64,000 bases of DNA from Desulfosporosinus meridiei DSM 13257 (GCF_000231385.2 NC_018515.1:2438501-2502500); one strand, 5' to 3'. Counted from the first letter of the stretch, positions 16,765 through 27,090 are shown. The notes: generated by a model from the sequence alone, not told the origin. A program made the numbers and translations.

Positions 16765-19325
16765 AAGCTAACAATTTTTCTTGTTGCGGACAAGATCCTA
16801 AGAATATTTTTCCCATGCTAGTAGAAATGGCTACCCACCAGACTTCAAACTGCAGCTGCTGTGAACCAACTGAAGAATCTAATGACCAGAATAACCTTCC
16901 CTTTATCATGATTAAATCACCTAGCAGTCCTGGTTGTGATGATAATTCATGCGGTGCTGAGGACAGAGAACTTGATATTAAAGAGGGAATTTCCGGGCAC
17001 ATCTTTGAGTTTCGGGTGGAAGGTATGGACTGTCCGGTTTGTGCTCAAACTCTTGAGAAAATTTTAATTAAGATACCCGGTGTAAATCATGCCAAAGTCA
17101 ACTATAGCTCTTCAAAAATGCAAGTTGTGGCGGATGATGAGTCACTCCTAGAAAGTATTCAAAAACACGCCCAAAAACTCGGATTCACGACCACACCCTT
17201 TACCCAAACTAAGAAAAAGGGTCAAACTTTCAATATCGCAGGAATGGATTGTGGAGTCTGTGCTGAAACCCTGGAAAAATATCTGAAAACCTTACCGGCG
17301 GTAAGAGAAGCAAGTGTAAATTTTTCAACAGGTAAGTTGAAAATTGTCCACGATATGACCATAGAAGAAGTTATGAATGCTGTGTCTAAATCAGGCTATA
17401 AGGCTAGTTTGGTATCCAGTAGTAAAGAAAGAAATCTGAATACTCCTGTTACTGCTGCTAAGAAATTCAATGTATCTTCAAACTCAATCTCTGGTATTCT
17501 CTTAGCTTTAGGATATTTCGGCACATTGGCCCAGGTTCCAGAGTTAATTTCCACACTGTTCTATGCAGCGGCAGTCGCAATCGGTGGCTATAAACCGGCC
17601 AAAAGTGCCTATTACGCAGTTAGAAGCAAATCATTAGACATGAACGTACTCATGACGACTGCGGCTATTGGGGCAGCAATCATCGGTCAATGGCTGGAAG
17701 CAGCCACGGTGGTTTGGCTCTTTTCTCTGGGTATTTATCTGCAAACCAGGACACTGGACAAAACAAGAAATTCCATTCGTAGTTTAATGAGCTTGACACC
17801 GCCTGAAGCTTGGTTAAAAATAGGCCAAGATTTGATCCGTACTTCAGTAGACGATATCTCCGTCGGCGATACCATAGTAATTAAGCCTGGCGAAAAAATT
17901 CCCCTGGATGGAGAAATTGTCTCTGGAATCTCAAGCATTAATCAGGCTGCTATTACGGGCGAGTCTGTTCCCAGCGATAAAAGTGAAGGTGACACTGTGT
18001 ATGCCGGAACAATCAACGAGAACGGTTCCCTGGAAGTAAAGGTTACTAAGCTAATTGAAGATACGACCATTGCCAAAATTATTCATTTGGTTGAAGAAGC
18101 ACAAGGGAAAAAGGGAGAAACACAAGCCATAGTTGACCGTTTTGCCAAGATATACACGCCCATTGTCTTTCTTCTAGCAATACTTACAATTCTGGTTCCA
18201 CCTTTGTTAGGTCTGGGAACTTGGAGTGCCTGGTTTTATAAAGGCTTAGAGTTACTGGTTATCGCTTGCCCCTGTGCCTTAGTGATCTCAACACCTGTGG
18301 CAATTGTATCAGCTATTGGTAATGCCGCCAAAAATGGAGTTTTGATTAAAGGAGGAACTTTTTTAGAAGTTGCCGGCACGATCCGGGCCATTGCTTTTGA
18401 TAAGACAGGAACTCTCACCGCCGGCAAACCAAAAGTTGTTAAAATCTTACCAATTAAGGGGTCAGAGCTCGAGATTATCAGTGTTGCCAGAACCATTGAG
18501 GAACACTCTCAACACCCGATTGCCTTAGCTATTCTAGACTACGCCAGAGCTAACAATATTTCCAGCCAGAATGCAGACTCCTTCAAGGCGATTGTTGGTA
18601 AAGGCGCACAGGCATCCATCGAGGGAACAGAATATTTTGCGGGTAAACCGGAACTGTTTCGTGAATTAGGGTTGTCCCTTGACCGCGAAGTTCGTAATAG
18701 CATTGAGACTTCCCAAAATGAAGGAAACAGCATCGTCATGGTGGGAACTAAAGCTAAACTTTTAGGGATTATTCTAGTAGCTGATTTTGTCCGTGATGTA
18801 ACAGTTACAGCTCTGAAAAAACTCAAAGAGGTTGGCATTGTACAGGCTGTTATGCTAACGGGAGATAATGAAGGAACCGCACGAAAAGTTGCCTCAGAAA
18901 CAGGGGTTGACCAATATTTCTCCGAGTTGCTGCCTGAAGATAAGTTGAACACAGTGAAACAGCTCCAGCAAGAGTATAAAGTCGTAGCAATGGTTGGTGA
19001 TGGCATTAACGACGCCCCTGCCTTAGCTACCGCAAATTTAGGAATTGCCATGGGAGGAGCAGGAACAGATACAGCCATGGAAACTGCCGATATTGTTCTC
19101 ATGGCAGATAATCTGGAAAAGCTTCCTCACACCATCAAGCTAAGTCGACAAGCTCTAAGCATCATTAAACAAAATATTTGGTTCGCTATCCTTGTAAAGC
19201 TTGTCGCCTTAGTGCTTATCTTCCCAGGTTGGCTTACCTTATGGATGGCTGTAATGAGTGATACAGGAGCAGCTTTGCTTGTTATATTCAACAGCATGCG
19301 CTTAATGCGTATGAAAGACTGCTAG
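16737..19325 (+). CDS. Heavy-metal P1B-type ATPase (Cd/Zn/Pb exporter)
   Basis: 862 residues, longer than typical CadA because of its N-terminus. Residues ~1-85 carry three cysteine groups (SCCGQD, CSCCEP, CDDNSCG), then two HMA domains follow with GMDCPVC and GMDCGVC. The ATPase core has the TGES actuator loop (ITGESVPSD), CPCALV in the transport helix, DKTGTLT with the phosphorylated Asp, HP in SQHPIALAI, and GDGINDAPAL. CPC with two HMA domains fits divalent soft-metal export. It follows the CmtR-like repressor in one operon and should be induced by Cd, Pb or Zn. Confidence 0.95.
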   Translation: MPNQAKKTLEANNFSCCGQDPKNIFPMLVEMATHQTSNCSCCEPTEESNDQNNLPFIMIKSPSSPGCDDNSCGAEDRELDIKEGISGHIFEFRVEGMDCPVCAQTLEKILIKIPGVNHAKVNYSSSKMQVVADDESLLESIQKHAQKLGFTTTPFTQTKKKGQTFNIAGMDCGVCAETLEKYLKTLPAVREASVNFSTGKLKIVHDMTIEEVMNAVSKSGYKASLVSSSKERNLNTPVTAAKKFNVSSNSISGILLALGYFGTLAQVPELISTLFYAAAVAIGGYKPAKSAYYAVRSKSLDMNVLMTTAAIGAAIIGQWLEAATVVWLFSLGIYLQTRTLDKTRNSIRSLMSLTPPEAWLKIGQDLIRTSVDDISVGDTIVIKPGEKIPLDGEIVSGISSINQAAITGESVPSDKSEGDTVYAGTINENGSLEVKVTKLIEDTTIAKIIHLVEEAQGKKGETQAIVDRFAKIYTPIVFLLAILTILVPPLLGLGTWSAWFYKGLELLVIACPCALVISTPVAIVSAIGNAAKNGVLIKGGTFLEVAGTIRAIAFDKTGTLTAGKPKVVKILPIKGSELEIISVARTIEEHSQHPIALAILDYARANNISSQNADSFKAIVGKGAQASIEGTEYFAGKPELFRELGLSLDREVRNSIETSQNEGNSIVMVGTKAKLLGIILVADFVRDVTVTALKKLKEVGIVQAVMLTGDNEGTARKVASETGVDQYFSELLPEDKLNTVKQLQQEYKVVAMVGDGINDAPALATANLGIAMGGAGTDTAMETADIVLMADNLEKLPHTIKLSRQALSIIKQNIWFAILVKLVALVLIFPGWLTLWMAVMSDTGAALLVIFNSMRLMRMKDC

Positions 19326-19537
19326 TCCGAACCCAGCCCAACCCAATTTAAGTACTAGCCAAGTTTAGTGATGATTGTATTATTTAAAGAAAAATGAAAG
19401 ATAAATGGAGGATGTTCAATAGTGTTAAACGCCTAAGATTTTGGGGGTTGATGGATTTAATGGATTGATCGTTTGCTCAAATCCTGCCCAAGTCTCCGGA
19501 TTCTTCCATGTCCATAGGGATAAACAAAATCTTAGTT

Positions 19538-20791
19538 TTAAGAATTCTGATTGAATTTATTCATGCTTTTCAGAATTAGGCCTAAGAGGAGAAGTACAAC
19601 AAGAAATAGAGAACTATTTAAAAGCCATGTATTTCGTTCAGTCCAAGGCCTCGTGTCCCGTTCCTTGTAATGTGAATTTAAATTTCCCTCCGGTATTGTA
19701 TACTGATTTAATTTCGTTAAATCAAGATTTGGAAGAAGTTTAATGAGGTCATATTGAGGAGAAGGGAGCCTTGAGTTCCCCCAGTACAGCGTAAAAGCAG
19801 CATTTGGGGTTTGAGGGAAGATGACGCAGGGGTTGCGGCCTCTTAGTTTAATTTCCTGAAGGTTTAAGGGCTGGTTATCTTGATTATAAATTTTGACTCG
19901 GTAATACTTCGAACTACCACTAAGCTTCACGAGATGATTAGACACCGTCGATTGATCTAGTCGATAATCAAATATTTCACCTTGTGCTAATAGATTCCAA
20001 TCTTTTCCCGCAACACTTTCAAAGACTTCAACCCTTCGGGAATAATTACGGTCATCAGCTTGAATTTCAAGTTCTGACACCGGTAGGTTAGGGTACTTGA
20101 GTTCTAAAATGACTTCCTGCACCCCATTTAGAGCCGATGTTTGTTGGGTCACAGGCCGATCTTTTAACTCGGTGACAGTTGCTTGCTCCTCAAGGAGTGT
20201 TAATTGAATTCCCTGCCACTTGAGCGGAGGTTTACCCTCATTTAGGATCGTGATTCTAACTGAGGGTAAATTTGTTTTGGGGAAAGCTACTTCGGTATTT
20301 CGTGATTTATTCTCTTGGGACAGATCGAATACTGTGCGATCTGATTGGATAACGCGCCAATTTTTTTGGTCGGAACTTCCTTCCACCTTCACTTTACGAA
20401 CAAAATTCGTTTCTAAAGTTTGTAGGATGAACCCAGTCAACCATTTCCCTTCAGGGCCTTGGACCTCAAAAATTTGATCACCAGAGGAATTTATTCCTTG
20501 GTTATACATCTCAGCTGAGATTGAATTTTCAACAGGGATGACATTAGAAATAAAAGCAAAGGGAACCTCTTCATTCTCACGATAAAGACGTAGGTCCGGG
20601 CAACCTGCCCGGGTTTGGCCAAGAACTTCGTCACTTATCTCAACCAAGCTATAGGAGTTTTGACTTGTCCCTGAGGATAGAAGAGGAGCTTGGTATTGAA
20701 ACTCGCTGGAATCAGCAAATGTTAAAACAGGAAAGGTCAAAATCAGGATAAAGACGAAAAGACACAGATAAAGGTTATTCTTTCGGTTCAT
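19538..20791 (-). CDS. DUF3999-type exported protein
   Basis: 417 residues from ATG 20791, 6 bp behind AGGTGAGG; an in-frame GTG at 20803 lies inside the RBS. It has a signal peptide (~1-26), a beta-rich outer body with discoidin-like repeats (RVEVFESVAGKDWNLLAQGE; KVEGSSDQKNWRVIQ), and a C-terminal membrane helix (~387-407). It overlaps the DUF2339 gene by 17 bp. DUF3999 and DUF2339 proteins are often neighbours and probably work together at the envelope; their function is not known. Confidence 0.78.
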   Translation of the reverse strand: MNRKNNLYLCLFVFILILTFPVLTFADSSEFQYQAPLLSSGTSQNSYSLVEISDEVLGQTRAGCPDLRLYRENEEVPFAFISNVIPVENSISAEMYNQGINSSGDQIFEVQGPEGKWLTGFILQTLETNFVRKVKVEGSSDQKNWRVIQSDRTVFDLSQENKSRNTEVAFPKTNLPSVRITILNEGKPPLKWQGIQLTLLEEQATVTELKDRPVTQQTSALNGVQEVILELKYPNLPVSELEIQADDRNYSRRVEVFESVAGKDWNLLAQGEIFDYRLDQSTVSNHLVKLSGSSKYYRVKIYNQDNQPLNLQEIKLRGRNPCVIFPQTPNAAFTLYWGNSRLPSPQYDLIKLLPNLDLTKLNQYTIPEGNLNSHYKERDTRPWTERNTWLLNSSLFLVVLLLLGLILKSMNKFNQNS

Positions 20792-22526
20792 GGGATACCT
20801 CACCTAAAATCTGATATTTATAGCGCTGATAAAGCCAGGAGACGCCGAGCAGAATTACTCCCAGGACGACAAAGGAAAGAATCCGATACGGCGTGGATAA
20901 ACTGGATAGATCAACGAAAAAGACTTTTAATATCACGACACTTAAATAACCGAGCCCAAACCAGCGAATCTCCTTAATCCGGCGCCAGAATCCGAGGATG
21001 ACCAAAGTTGTGGCATGAATTCCCCAGAAAAGGGAGATTGCTGTGTTGCTGGCGCTCTGATAGGCGAAATAACTGTAATTCTCTTGGGCATGATGAGAGA
21101 AGGTTTGATAGTCATAATAGGCTGTAATTTCCCGTGTGAAGAAATAAACAATTAGAAGATTAAAAAGAATAGTCAAGCCAAAGAAATGAGAGTTGTCTTC
21201 CGGCGTTTTTGTAAGACGATAAAAGAAAGCAAGTAAGACACCAATAATCCCTAAAACAAAAAGATAAGCGAGTGTCGTATTATTCAAGAAATTCCAAGGG
21301 GTCAATACGCTATGAGCATCGTAAAAAGGCTCCTTACTCAACCGAAGAAGAGCTAAGCACAGAACCAAATATCCTGCATAACGAACTCTTATTTCATCCA
21401 TTTTAAAACTAAGCAGGATGAGAATTGCTGCTTCAATCGTCCAGGCAACCGAAAGCCATGAGGATGTGATTTGAAGAGGCAAAGCTAAGGTAATAAAACC
21501 GGCGGCAATCCCTAAAAAAGTTAAGGCGAGGGTTTTATCTTTTTCATGATACCTATAAATCCAATGACCCAAAAGGAGATAAACAATTCCGAGAACCACT
21601 GGCCAATACCCTTTAATGTCACTAAAATAACGGTTTATAAAATTAAGGGAGAAGAGAAAGTAGACTCCGGCATTAGCCAGAATCAGGATTAAATCAGCCC
21701 CGTTGGCCTTTTCACTGAGGCGAACATTTCTCCCCAGAGTTACCCCCAGATAAGTGAGAAAATAGAAACTTAAAAATATAAAAGGCCAAATCGCGGCTGG
21801 ATCCCTTAAGGCGAAATGGCTTAAGGCATACGTTAAATAGGTAAAAAAGAAACTTAGATAATTAAACAGCGACCACTTCTTATAAAAGGCAACGCCAATA
21901 ACCCCAAGATTTAGGATACTGACATAGCTTAGCAGCGCGATTTGATTGGAGGAACTGTTATTTAAAAGAAAAGGTGTAGCAAACCCTCCAACAAGACCGA
22001 GGATACCAACTGCAACGGAATCATTGCGAATTGCTAAAAGGGAGGCAACGGTGGTTATCAAAATCATCAGCAGAAAAGCAACCGACTGAGAGATAAGCTC
22101 ATAGAAAGCAAAGGCCGAGAAGATGGAGAAATATAAGATTGCGATCCCCCCTCCGGTAAAACCTTGGCCGTAACGCAGGAATTTTTTATGTTGAAAGAGT
22201 TCTCCGGCTCCCAGAAAACCAATTCCGATGAAGATACCGATTACAATTCGCCCGAGTTCACCAATTATGTGGTTGTCAAAGGACCACTTCAAGAAGAATA
22301 CAACTGCTAGCATAATTGCAAAAATTCCCAATCTATTAAACCATGTACCTGCTAGTTTTTCTTCACTTAAGCGGCTTTCCTTCTTGGGTAAGGATTTTTT
22401 CATGAATTGAGTTTTAGGGGCTGAAGGAACCTCAAGGGATATAGAGCTTCGTCCTTCAAGAGCTTCGATCCGCTCAATTAAAGCTTGACTTGTTTTTCTA
22501 AGGTCTCGATACGTTCGTTCAAACAC
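20775..22526 (-). CDS. DUF2339 polytopic membrane protein
   Basis: 583 residues from GTG 22526, 5 bp behind AAGGAG. A short N-terminal coiled coil (RDLRKTSQALIERIEALEG) leads into about 16-18 hydrophobic helices with few charged loops, as in DUF2339. No enzyme motif is apparent. It forms a pair with the DUF3999 gene that follows and overlaps. Confidence 0.8.
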   Translation of the reverse strand: MFERTYRDLRKTSQALIERIEALEGRSSISLEVPSAPKTQFMKKSLPKKESRLSEEKLAGTWFNRLGIFAIMLAVVFFLKWSFDNHIIGELGRIVIGIFIGIGFLGAGELFQHKKFLRYGQGFTGGGIAILYFSIFSAFAFYELISQSVAFLLMILITTVASLLAIRNDSVAVGILGLVGGFATPFLLNNSSSNQIALLSYVSILNLGVIGVAFYKKWSLFNYLSFFFTYLTYALSHFALRDPAAIWPFIFLSFYFLTYLGVTLGRNVRLSEKANGADLILILANAGVYFLFSLNFINRYFSDIKGYWPVVLGIVYLLLGHWIYRYHEKDKTLALTFLGIAAGFITLALPLQITSSWLSVAWTIEAAILILLSFKMDEIRVRYAGYLVLCLALLRLSKEPFYDAHSVLTPWNFLNNTTLAYLFVLGIIGVLLAFFYRLTKTPEDNSHFFGLTILFNLLIVYFFTREITAYYDYQTFSHHAQENYSYFAYQSASNTAISLFWGIHATTLVILGFWRRIKEIRWFGLGYLSVVILKVFFVDLSSLSTPYRILSFVVLGVILLGVSWLYQRYKYQILGEVSHEPKE

Positions 22527-22971
22527 TCGCTCTCCTTTTAATAATTAATTCGAACTATTCGACCAGCAAAGGCAAAATACGTATGTTCCATTGCAAATAA
22601 CTGGCCCACGCCTTTGATAGAAACGACTTTCGAAATAGGACTGACTTAAATCCTGAAGATTTAACTTTACTTTTTCAGGTCATCCGTCAAGGATGAAGGC
22701 TGCATCCCTTTTACTTCGTTTATGTTAATATCCATATACTTAACAATATGTTATATTATGTAGTTTGGCATTGCAATCACTATTTACCAAAGATTCTTGC
22801 TTTTCTGACGTGAAACCCTAGCCTGATGTTCGTCATTAAGTACCATGCCCGACCACTTTGTAACTCGTCTTTCAAATGGGTCTGTATTCTTATTGACAAT
22901 AAAGGAAATATCTGCTAGCATACAAACTGTATTAACTGTACTAAGTCACATAGAACAGTTGGGAGGTAACC
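22527..22971. other. Divergent intergenic region
   Basis: No gene seen. The end nearest the GntR gene has TTGACA (~22894) with TAGCAT 18 bp on as a possible promoter. The segment TGTATTAACTGTACTA just after it is half-palindromic and a candidate YtrA-type operator. The RBS GGGAGGT is at ~22961-22967. Confidence 0.4.
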
Positions 22972-23358
22972 ATGTTTCAATTGGACTATATGGATCATCG
23001 CCCCTTGTACGAACAGATTAAGGAGAAGATAAAAACCGTCATCATCAGCGGAGCAATGAAACCTGACGAGAAAGTTCCTTCTGTTCGTGAATTGGCTCAG
23101 TCCCTCACCATTAACCCCAATACCATTCATAAGGCCTACAAAGAACTTGAGCTGGAAGGATACATATACTCCGTCCGAGCCAAAGGAAGTTTTGTGACCC
23201 CCATCTACAATAAAATCAATCAGGCAAGAAAGGATAACTTGCTGCTGGAGCTGGACAAACTGGTTTCTGAGCTGGCCTACATGAATATTCCTAAGGAGCA
23301 GCTTATTGCCAGAATTGAGGAACTATATGGAAGAGGGAGGCAGAAGAACAATGATTGA
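22972..23358 (+). CDS. GntR-family regulator, YtrA subfamily
   Basis: 128 residues. The N-terminal winged HTH (~10-75: LYEQIKEKIKTVII, VPSVRELAQSLTINPNTIHKAYKELE) is followed by a short ~40-residue tail, the compact YtrA layout. Such regulators usually repress a linked ABC transporter and answer to cell-envelope stress or antibiotics. The ABC ATPase start overlaps its stop by 8 bp. Confidence 0.93.
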   Translation: MFQLDYMDHRPLYEQIKEKIKTVIISGAMKPDEKVPSVRELAQSLTINPNTIHKAYKELELEGYIYSVRAKGSFVTPIYNKINQARKDNLLLELDKLVSELAYMNIPKEQLIARIEELYGRGRQKNND

Positions 23359-24250
23359 GGCCCAAAAACTAACGAAATCCTTTGGCAACTATAAAGTTCT
23401 CGAGGATCTGAATTTAAAGGTCAATAAAGCATCCGTTTATGGCCTGCTGGGGCCAAATGGGGCCGGAAAGACCACTCTGATTAAGCATTTAACCGGATTA
23501 TACCGCCAGGATCAAGGCATAGTGACTATTGATAATCAACCGATCTACGAAAATTCTCAGGTAAAAGGTCAAATGATTTACATTCCCGACGATTTGTACT
23601 TCTTTTCTCAAGCGAGCATTGAGGAAACTGCAAAGTTTTACGCAAAAATATATCCCGACTGGAATTGGAACCGGTATGAGCAATTAAAGCAGGTATTTCC
23701 CATCGACAGCAAGAGAAGAGTGATCAAACTCTCCAAAGGAATGCAGAAACAGGCAGCCTTCTGGTTAGGGATTTCCTCCATGCCTAAGGTCATGATCCTA
23801 GACGAACCCGTCGATGGCCTGGATCCTGTCATGCGCAAAAAAGTCTGGAGCCTTATCCTCCAGGATGTAGCGGAAAGGCAGGTAACTGTCTTGGTATCAT
23901 CTCATAATCTGAGAGAACTGGAAGATGTCTGCGATCATATCGGCATTCTGCACAAGGGCAAAATCGTTGTGGAGAGGGAACTGGACGATATGAAATCCGA
24001 TGTCCACAAGTTTCAGCTGGGCTTTGCCGGTGACATACCGGAAGGGTTTCTGGCTGGTCCGGAGGTTCTGCACAGAACCCAGACAGGAAGCATACTCCTG
24101 CTGATTGCCAGAGGGGATAAGAATGAATTGCTGCAAAGGATGAAATCAGCCAATCCTGTTATTTTGGATGTCCTGCCTCTGACACTTGAAGAGATATTTA
24201 TCTATGAATTAGGGGGGATGGGTTATGACATTCAAAATATCCTTATTTAA
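23351..24250 (+). CDS. ABC transporter ATP-binding protein
   Basis: 299 residues from ATG 23351 (RBS GGGAGG, 10 bp). It has Walker A GPNGAGKTT (~residue 40), signature LSKGMQKQ, Walker B VMILDEPVDGLD and switch SSHNL. The C-terminal ~80 residues are the usual extension of YtrB/BcrA-like ATPases. It powers the membrane protein encoded next, whose gene overlaps by 26 bp. Confidence 0.94.
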   Translation: MIEAQKLTKSFGNYKVLEDLNLKVNKASVYGLLGPNGAGKTTLIKHLTGLYRQDQGIVTIDNQPIYENSQVKGQMIYIPDDLYFFSQASIEETAKFYAKIYPDWNWNRYEQLKQVFPIDSKRRVIKLSKGMQKQAAFWLGISSMPKVMILDEPVDGLDPVMRKKVWSLILQDVAERQVTVLVSSHNLRELEDVCDHIGILHKGKIVVERELDDMKSDVHKFQLGFAGDIPEGFLAGPEVLHRTQTGSILLLIARGDKNELLQRMKSANPVILDVLPLTLEEIFIYELGGMGYDIQNILI

Positions 24251-26243
24251 TAAAGCCTTAATCTTAAGTGATTTTAAACGTTTTTGGTGGGTAAGCGCTC
24301 TCTATACCCTGGCCCTTATCGCCATTATTCCCTTCAGTCACCTGATGAAAGCCATGGGAATGGAGGTCCAAAACATTACCTGGATCCAAGACACTATCGA
24401 CAGAACACTGAGGTTTTCACAGGATGACGTTCAAGCAATTCTAATCTGTACCGTACCGGTGCTTATGGCAGTCTTGATATTCCGATACTTACAAGTAGAC
24501 AAGTCTGCCGTTATGATGCACAGCCTACCCTTGAAAAGGAGCTCTCATTATGCCAGCCATTGCCTGGCTGGGTTTGTTCTATTAATAATCCCCGCCGTCT
24601 TAACTTCTCTGATTATGATATTATTAGAAAATTTTACGGTACTGGGAAGCTTTTATACGTTACCTAAGATTTTCTCCTGGCTTGGACTTAATATCTTTTT
24701 CTGTCTGTTCTTTTATAGTATCGCCGTATTGGTTGGGATGTTTACCGGATCTTCCGTAGCCCAAATCGTATTATCTTATATCATCCAAATACTGCCCATA
24801 GGAATTTATGTTTTGCTTAAATTCAGCCTAGAGCAATTGCTGTTCGGCTTCGGCGAAGTCCCTTACTTACTATTTAATGAGAATAATCATCCTTTATTTA
24901 TTATACTCAATGGGGCTCTCCCGAGAACCTCGCATAGTGTAGGCTACTTTCCTGCTTACATCCTGGCAGCTGCCGCCTGTTTAGTCCTGGGCCAGTATGT
25001 CTATAAACATAGGAGACTGGAAACGGCCGGCGACATTATTGCCTTTCCGGCCTTCTATCCTGTATTTAAATACGGGATGACCTTCTGTTTGATGCTGGTT
25101 GGTGGAACCTATTTTTGCGGTGTTTCCAGACAATCCCTTCCCATGTTGATCCTAGGTTATGTTCTTGCTTCTGCTTTAGGCTATTTTGTTGCGGAAATTC
25201 TGATCCATAAGTCCTTCAGGGTTTTCCACCTTTATAAAGGTTATCTCTATTACGCCCTTGTTATTGTGCTGCTCTTGGGAGGCCTGTCCCTGGATGTTTC
25301 GGGCTTCGTTAAGCGAGTGCCCAGCCCTGAGGAGGTTGAAAAGGTTTATTTCGGCTATAACTACGATGATTGGTTCTATTTTGAAAAAGAAAAGAATCCC
25401 GAATTTCTGGAGTCCAGATACCAGGATAGGGGACACTTCGAAGATAATCCGCCTATCCTGCTGGAGAGTCAGGAAAATATTGCAGGAGTGATCGAGCTTC
25501 AGAAGCATTTGATCAAGGAAAGAAAGAGGGGGGCTGGTTCATCCCGTTATATTATTTACACCCTAAAAAATGGAGATTATATCCTTCGCCAATATAATAT
25601 TAATGAAGCTGATCAGAGTGATGCCGCTTTCCTCAAGCCCATTTATGAATCCTTGGAGTACAAAAAATTGAAATTTGCGGCCATGCGTCTAGTGCCGGAG
25701 GACATAAAATTGATGTCTGTCCAAGATGACCGCAGCGGCAAACGGCCGGTAAATCTCACAGGAACTAAGGACATCCGGGAATTAACGGAACTTTTGAAAA
25801 ACGAAACGACTAAGATGTCCTATGAGGATATGACTTCAAACAAAGATTCTTATATGCGTCTATCCGTATTGGAAAACAATAAGCGTAATGAACAAAATAT
25901 CCTGGTTCAAAGCAGCTTTACCTCACTGCTGAGATGGCTTAAGGATAAAGACTACTATGATCAATTTGCCCTGCATTTGGAGGACATTGAATCCGTTGAA
26001 CTGGAAAAAGCTGAGGACAGAGCATACTCCGACAATGCAGCAACTCCCAGCCGGGTAACCATCAATGAGCGGGAAGTGATTGAGGAATTATTAAATATTG
26101 ATCCCAGTACAAACTACATCAGCAATGATGTCATCGCACGCTTTAACGTCCGTAATAATGTCTGGGAAAAACGGGTCAGTCTTGATACAGGGGTTTCGAC
26201 AAAATTAAAGGGATATTTCGCAGAGTTGGAGGCAGAGCATTAA
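24225..26243 (+). CDS. ABC transporter permease with large C-terminal domain
   Basis: 672 residues. About ten hydrophobic helices lie between 20 and 360, and a soluble ~300-residue region (~370-672) probably lies outside. It has no ABC motifs itself. Same operon as the YtrA-type regulator and ATPase. Exporters of this layout protect against peptide antibiotics or handle envelope lipids, but the substrate here is unknown. Confidence 0.82.
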   Translation: MTFKISLFNKALILSDFKRFWWVSALYTLALIAIIPFSHLMKAMGMEVQNITWIQDTIDRTLRFSQDDVQAILICTVPVLMAVLIFRYLQVDKSAVMMHSLPLKRSSHYASHCLAGFVLLIIPAVLTSLIMILLENFTVLGSFYTLPKIFSWLGLNIFFCLFFYSIAVLVGMFTGSSVAQIVLSYIIQILPIGIYVLLKFSLEQLLFGFGEVPYLLFNENNHPLFIILNGALPRTSHSVGYFPAYILAAAACLVLGQYVYKHRRLETAGDIIAFPAFYPVFKYGMTFCLMLVGGTYFCGVSRQSLPMLILGYVLASALGYFVAEILIHKSFRVFHLYKGYLYYALVIVLLLGGLSLDVSGFVKRVPSPEEVEKVYFGYNYDDWFYFEKEKNPEFLESRYQDRGHFEDNPPILLESQENIAGVIELQKHLIKERKRGAGSSRYIIYTLKNGDYILRQYNINEADQSDAAFLKPIYESLEYKKLKFAAMRLVPEDIKLMSVQDDRSGKRPVNLTGTKDIRELTELLKNETTKMSYEDMTSNKDSYMRLSVLENNKRNEQNILVQSSFTSLLRWLKDKDYYDQFALHLEDIESVELEKAEDRAYSDNAATPSRVTINEREVIEELLNIDPSTNYISNDVIARFNVRNNVWEKRVSLDTGVSTKLKGYFAELEAEH

Positions 26244-26260
26244 TCATTGCTGCCACTGCC

Positions 26261-26306
26261 AGGCCAGCCGTACTTTGAAATGAGCGTTTCAAAGTACGAC
26301 TGGCCT
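26261..26306. terminator. Terminator of the GntR-ABC operon
   Basis: AGGCCAGCCGTACTTTGAAA (26261-26280) pairs with 26287-26306, 19 of 20 positions, loop TGAGCG, followed by CTTTTAT. Confidence 0.85.
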
Positions 26307-26504
26307 CTTTTATGTGTTATTTGCTATAATTTAATTTGTGTATTTTGACAAGATTCCCCTTACTTTGCAAAAAAGTTATGTAATGATTAAGATTGTCTAG
26401 TTCTAATAAAGGCTTTTTACATTGATAATCTAATTAACATTCGAATAAAGAGATTGTTGCTGGAGTTTATTAATATACATTAGTAGAAAAGGAGTGGAAT
26501 TAGC

Positions 26505-26816
26505 ATTAAAAATAATAAAGAGTTAGGAATTGGAAGTTTATCGTTGGTATTATGCATACTTGGTATCCTATTTAGCATTTCATATAGAAGTTTTTGTATT
26601 GGTGATTATATATTAAATGGAGTTGGACTAAGTTCATGGTCGAATAGTGGTAATGGAATCCATTATACGATTTTCTACTCACTGGCATTTTTTATTCCAT
26701 CATTTGTAATTGGTCTAAAATATAAGGACAACTACGGTTCAAGGGCAAGTTCTATTTCTGGCATAATTGGAGGCACTATTATATTTTGTTATTCGGGATT
26801 GTTGTTTAACTGGTAA
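26505..26816 (+). CDS. Small membrane protein, probable ATT start
   Basis: The natural start seems to be ATT at 26505 (reading x-KNNKELGIGSLSLVLCILG), 10 bp behind AAAAGGAG; the first standard start in frame is TTG 26544, which would cut the first helix and has no RBS. Three hydrophobic segments (~10-32, ~58-75, ~88-102) make a ~103-residue protein of the common KxxGIGSLxLxILGI type. ATT here may be a rare start or a damaged ATG. Confidence 0.5.
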   Translation: MKNNKELGIGSLSLVLCILGILFSISYRSFCIGDYILNGVGLSSWSNSGNGIHYTIFYSLAFFIPSFVIGLKYKDNYGSRASSISGIIGGTIIFCYSGLLFNW

Positions 26817-27039
26817 TATTCTATCTTTTTAGTCTAGGGATATCGTGTAATTGCTGAGCTTTCTATTATAAGAAAGGAGCAAAACAGAGCGGAATGGTTG
26901 ATGTTTGGATCGTAAAGCTAATTGTCACCGAAAAGTCTGCTACTTTCCTTCCATAAACGGAAATAGACCGCCTCTACCCATAGATTCGGTCTATTCAGTA
27001 AATGAAGTTGAGTTCAGCAGGGCTGATTCCTGACACGAA
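26817..27039. other. Intergenic with an inverted repeat
   Basis: No gene seen. AATAGACCG (26962-26970) pairs with CGGTCTATT (26987-26995), loop 16; it may end the small membrane-protein transcript. Confidence 0.35.
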
Positions 27040-27090
27040 ATGAGCGGCCTGTTCAATCGTAAAACGTATACGATTAAACAGGCCGCTCAT
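27040..27090. terminator. Terminator of the LysR regulator gene
   Basis: A 22-position stem from 27040-27061 to 27069-27090 has one mismatch and a 7-base loop. It shares GAGCGGCCTGT with the hairpin at 16179-16222. Confidence 0.75.

Noticed and set aside
18539-19102. 187-codon minus-strand open frame
   Set aside because: It lies opposite the conserved P-type ATPase core, has no RBS, and its composition is that of an antisense shadow.
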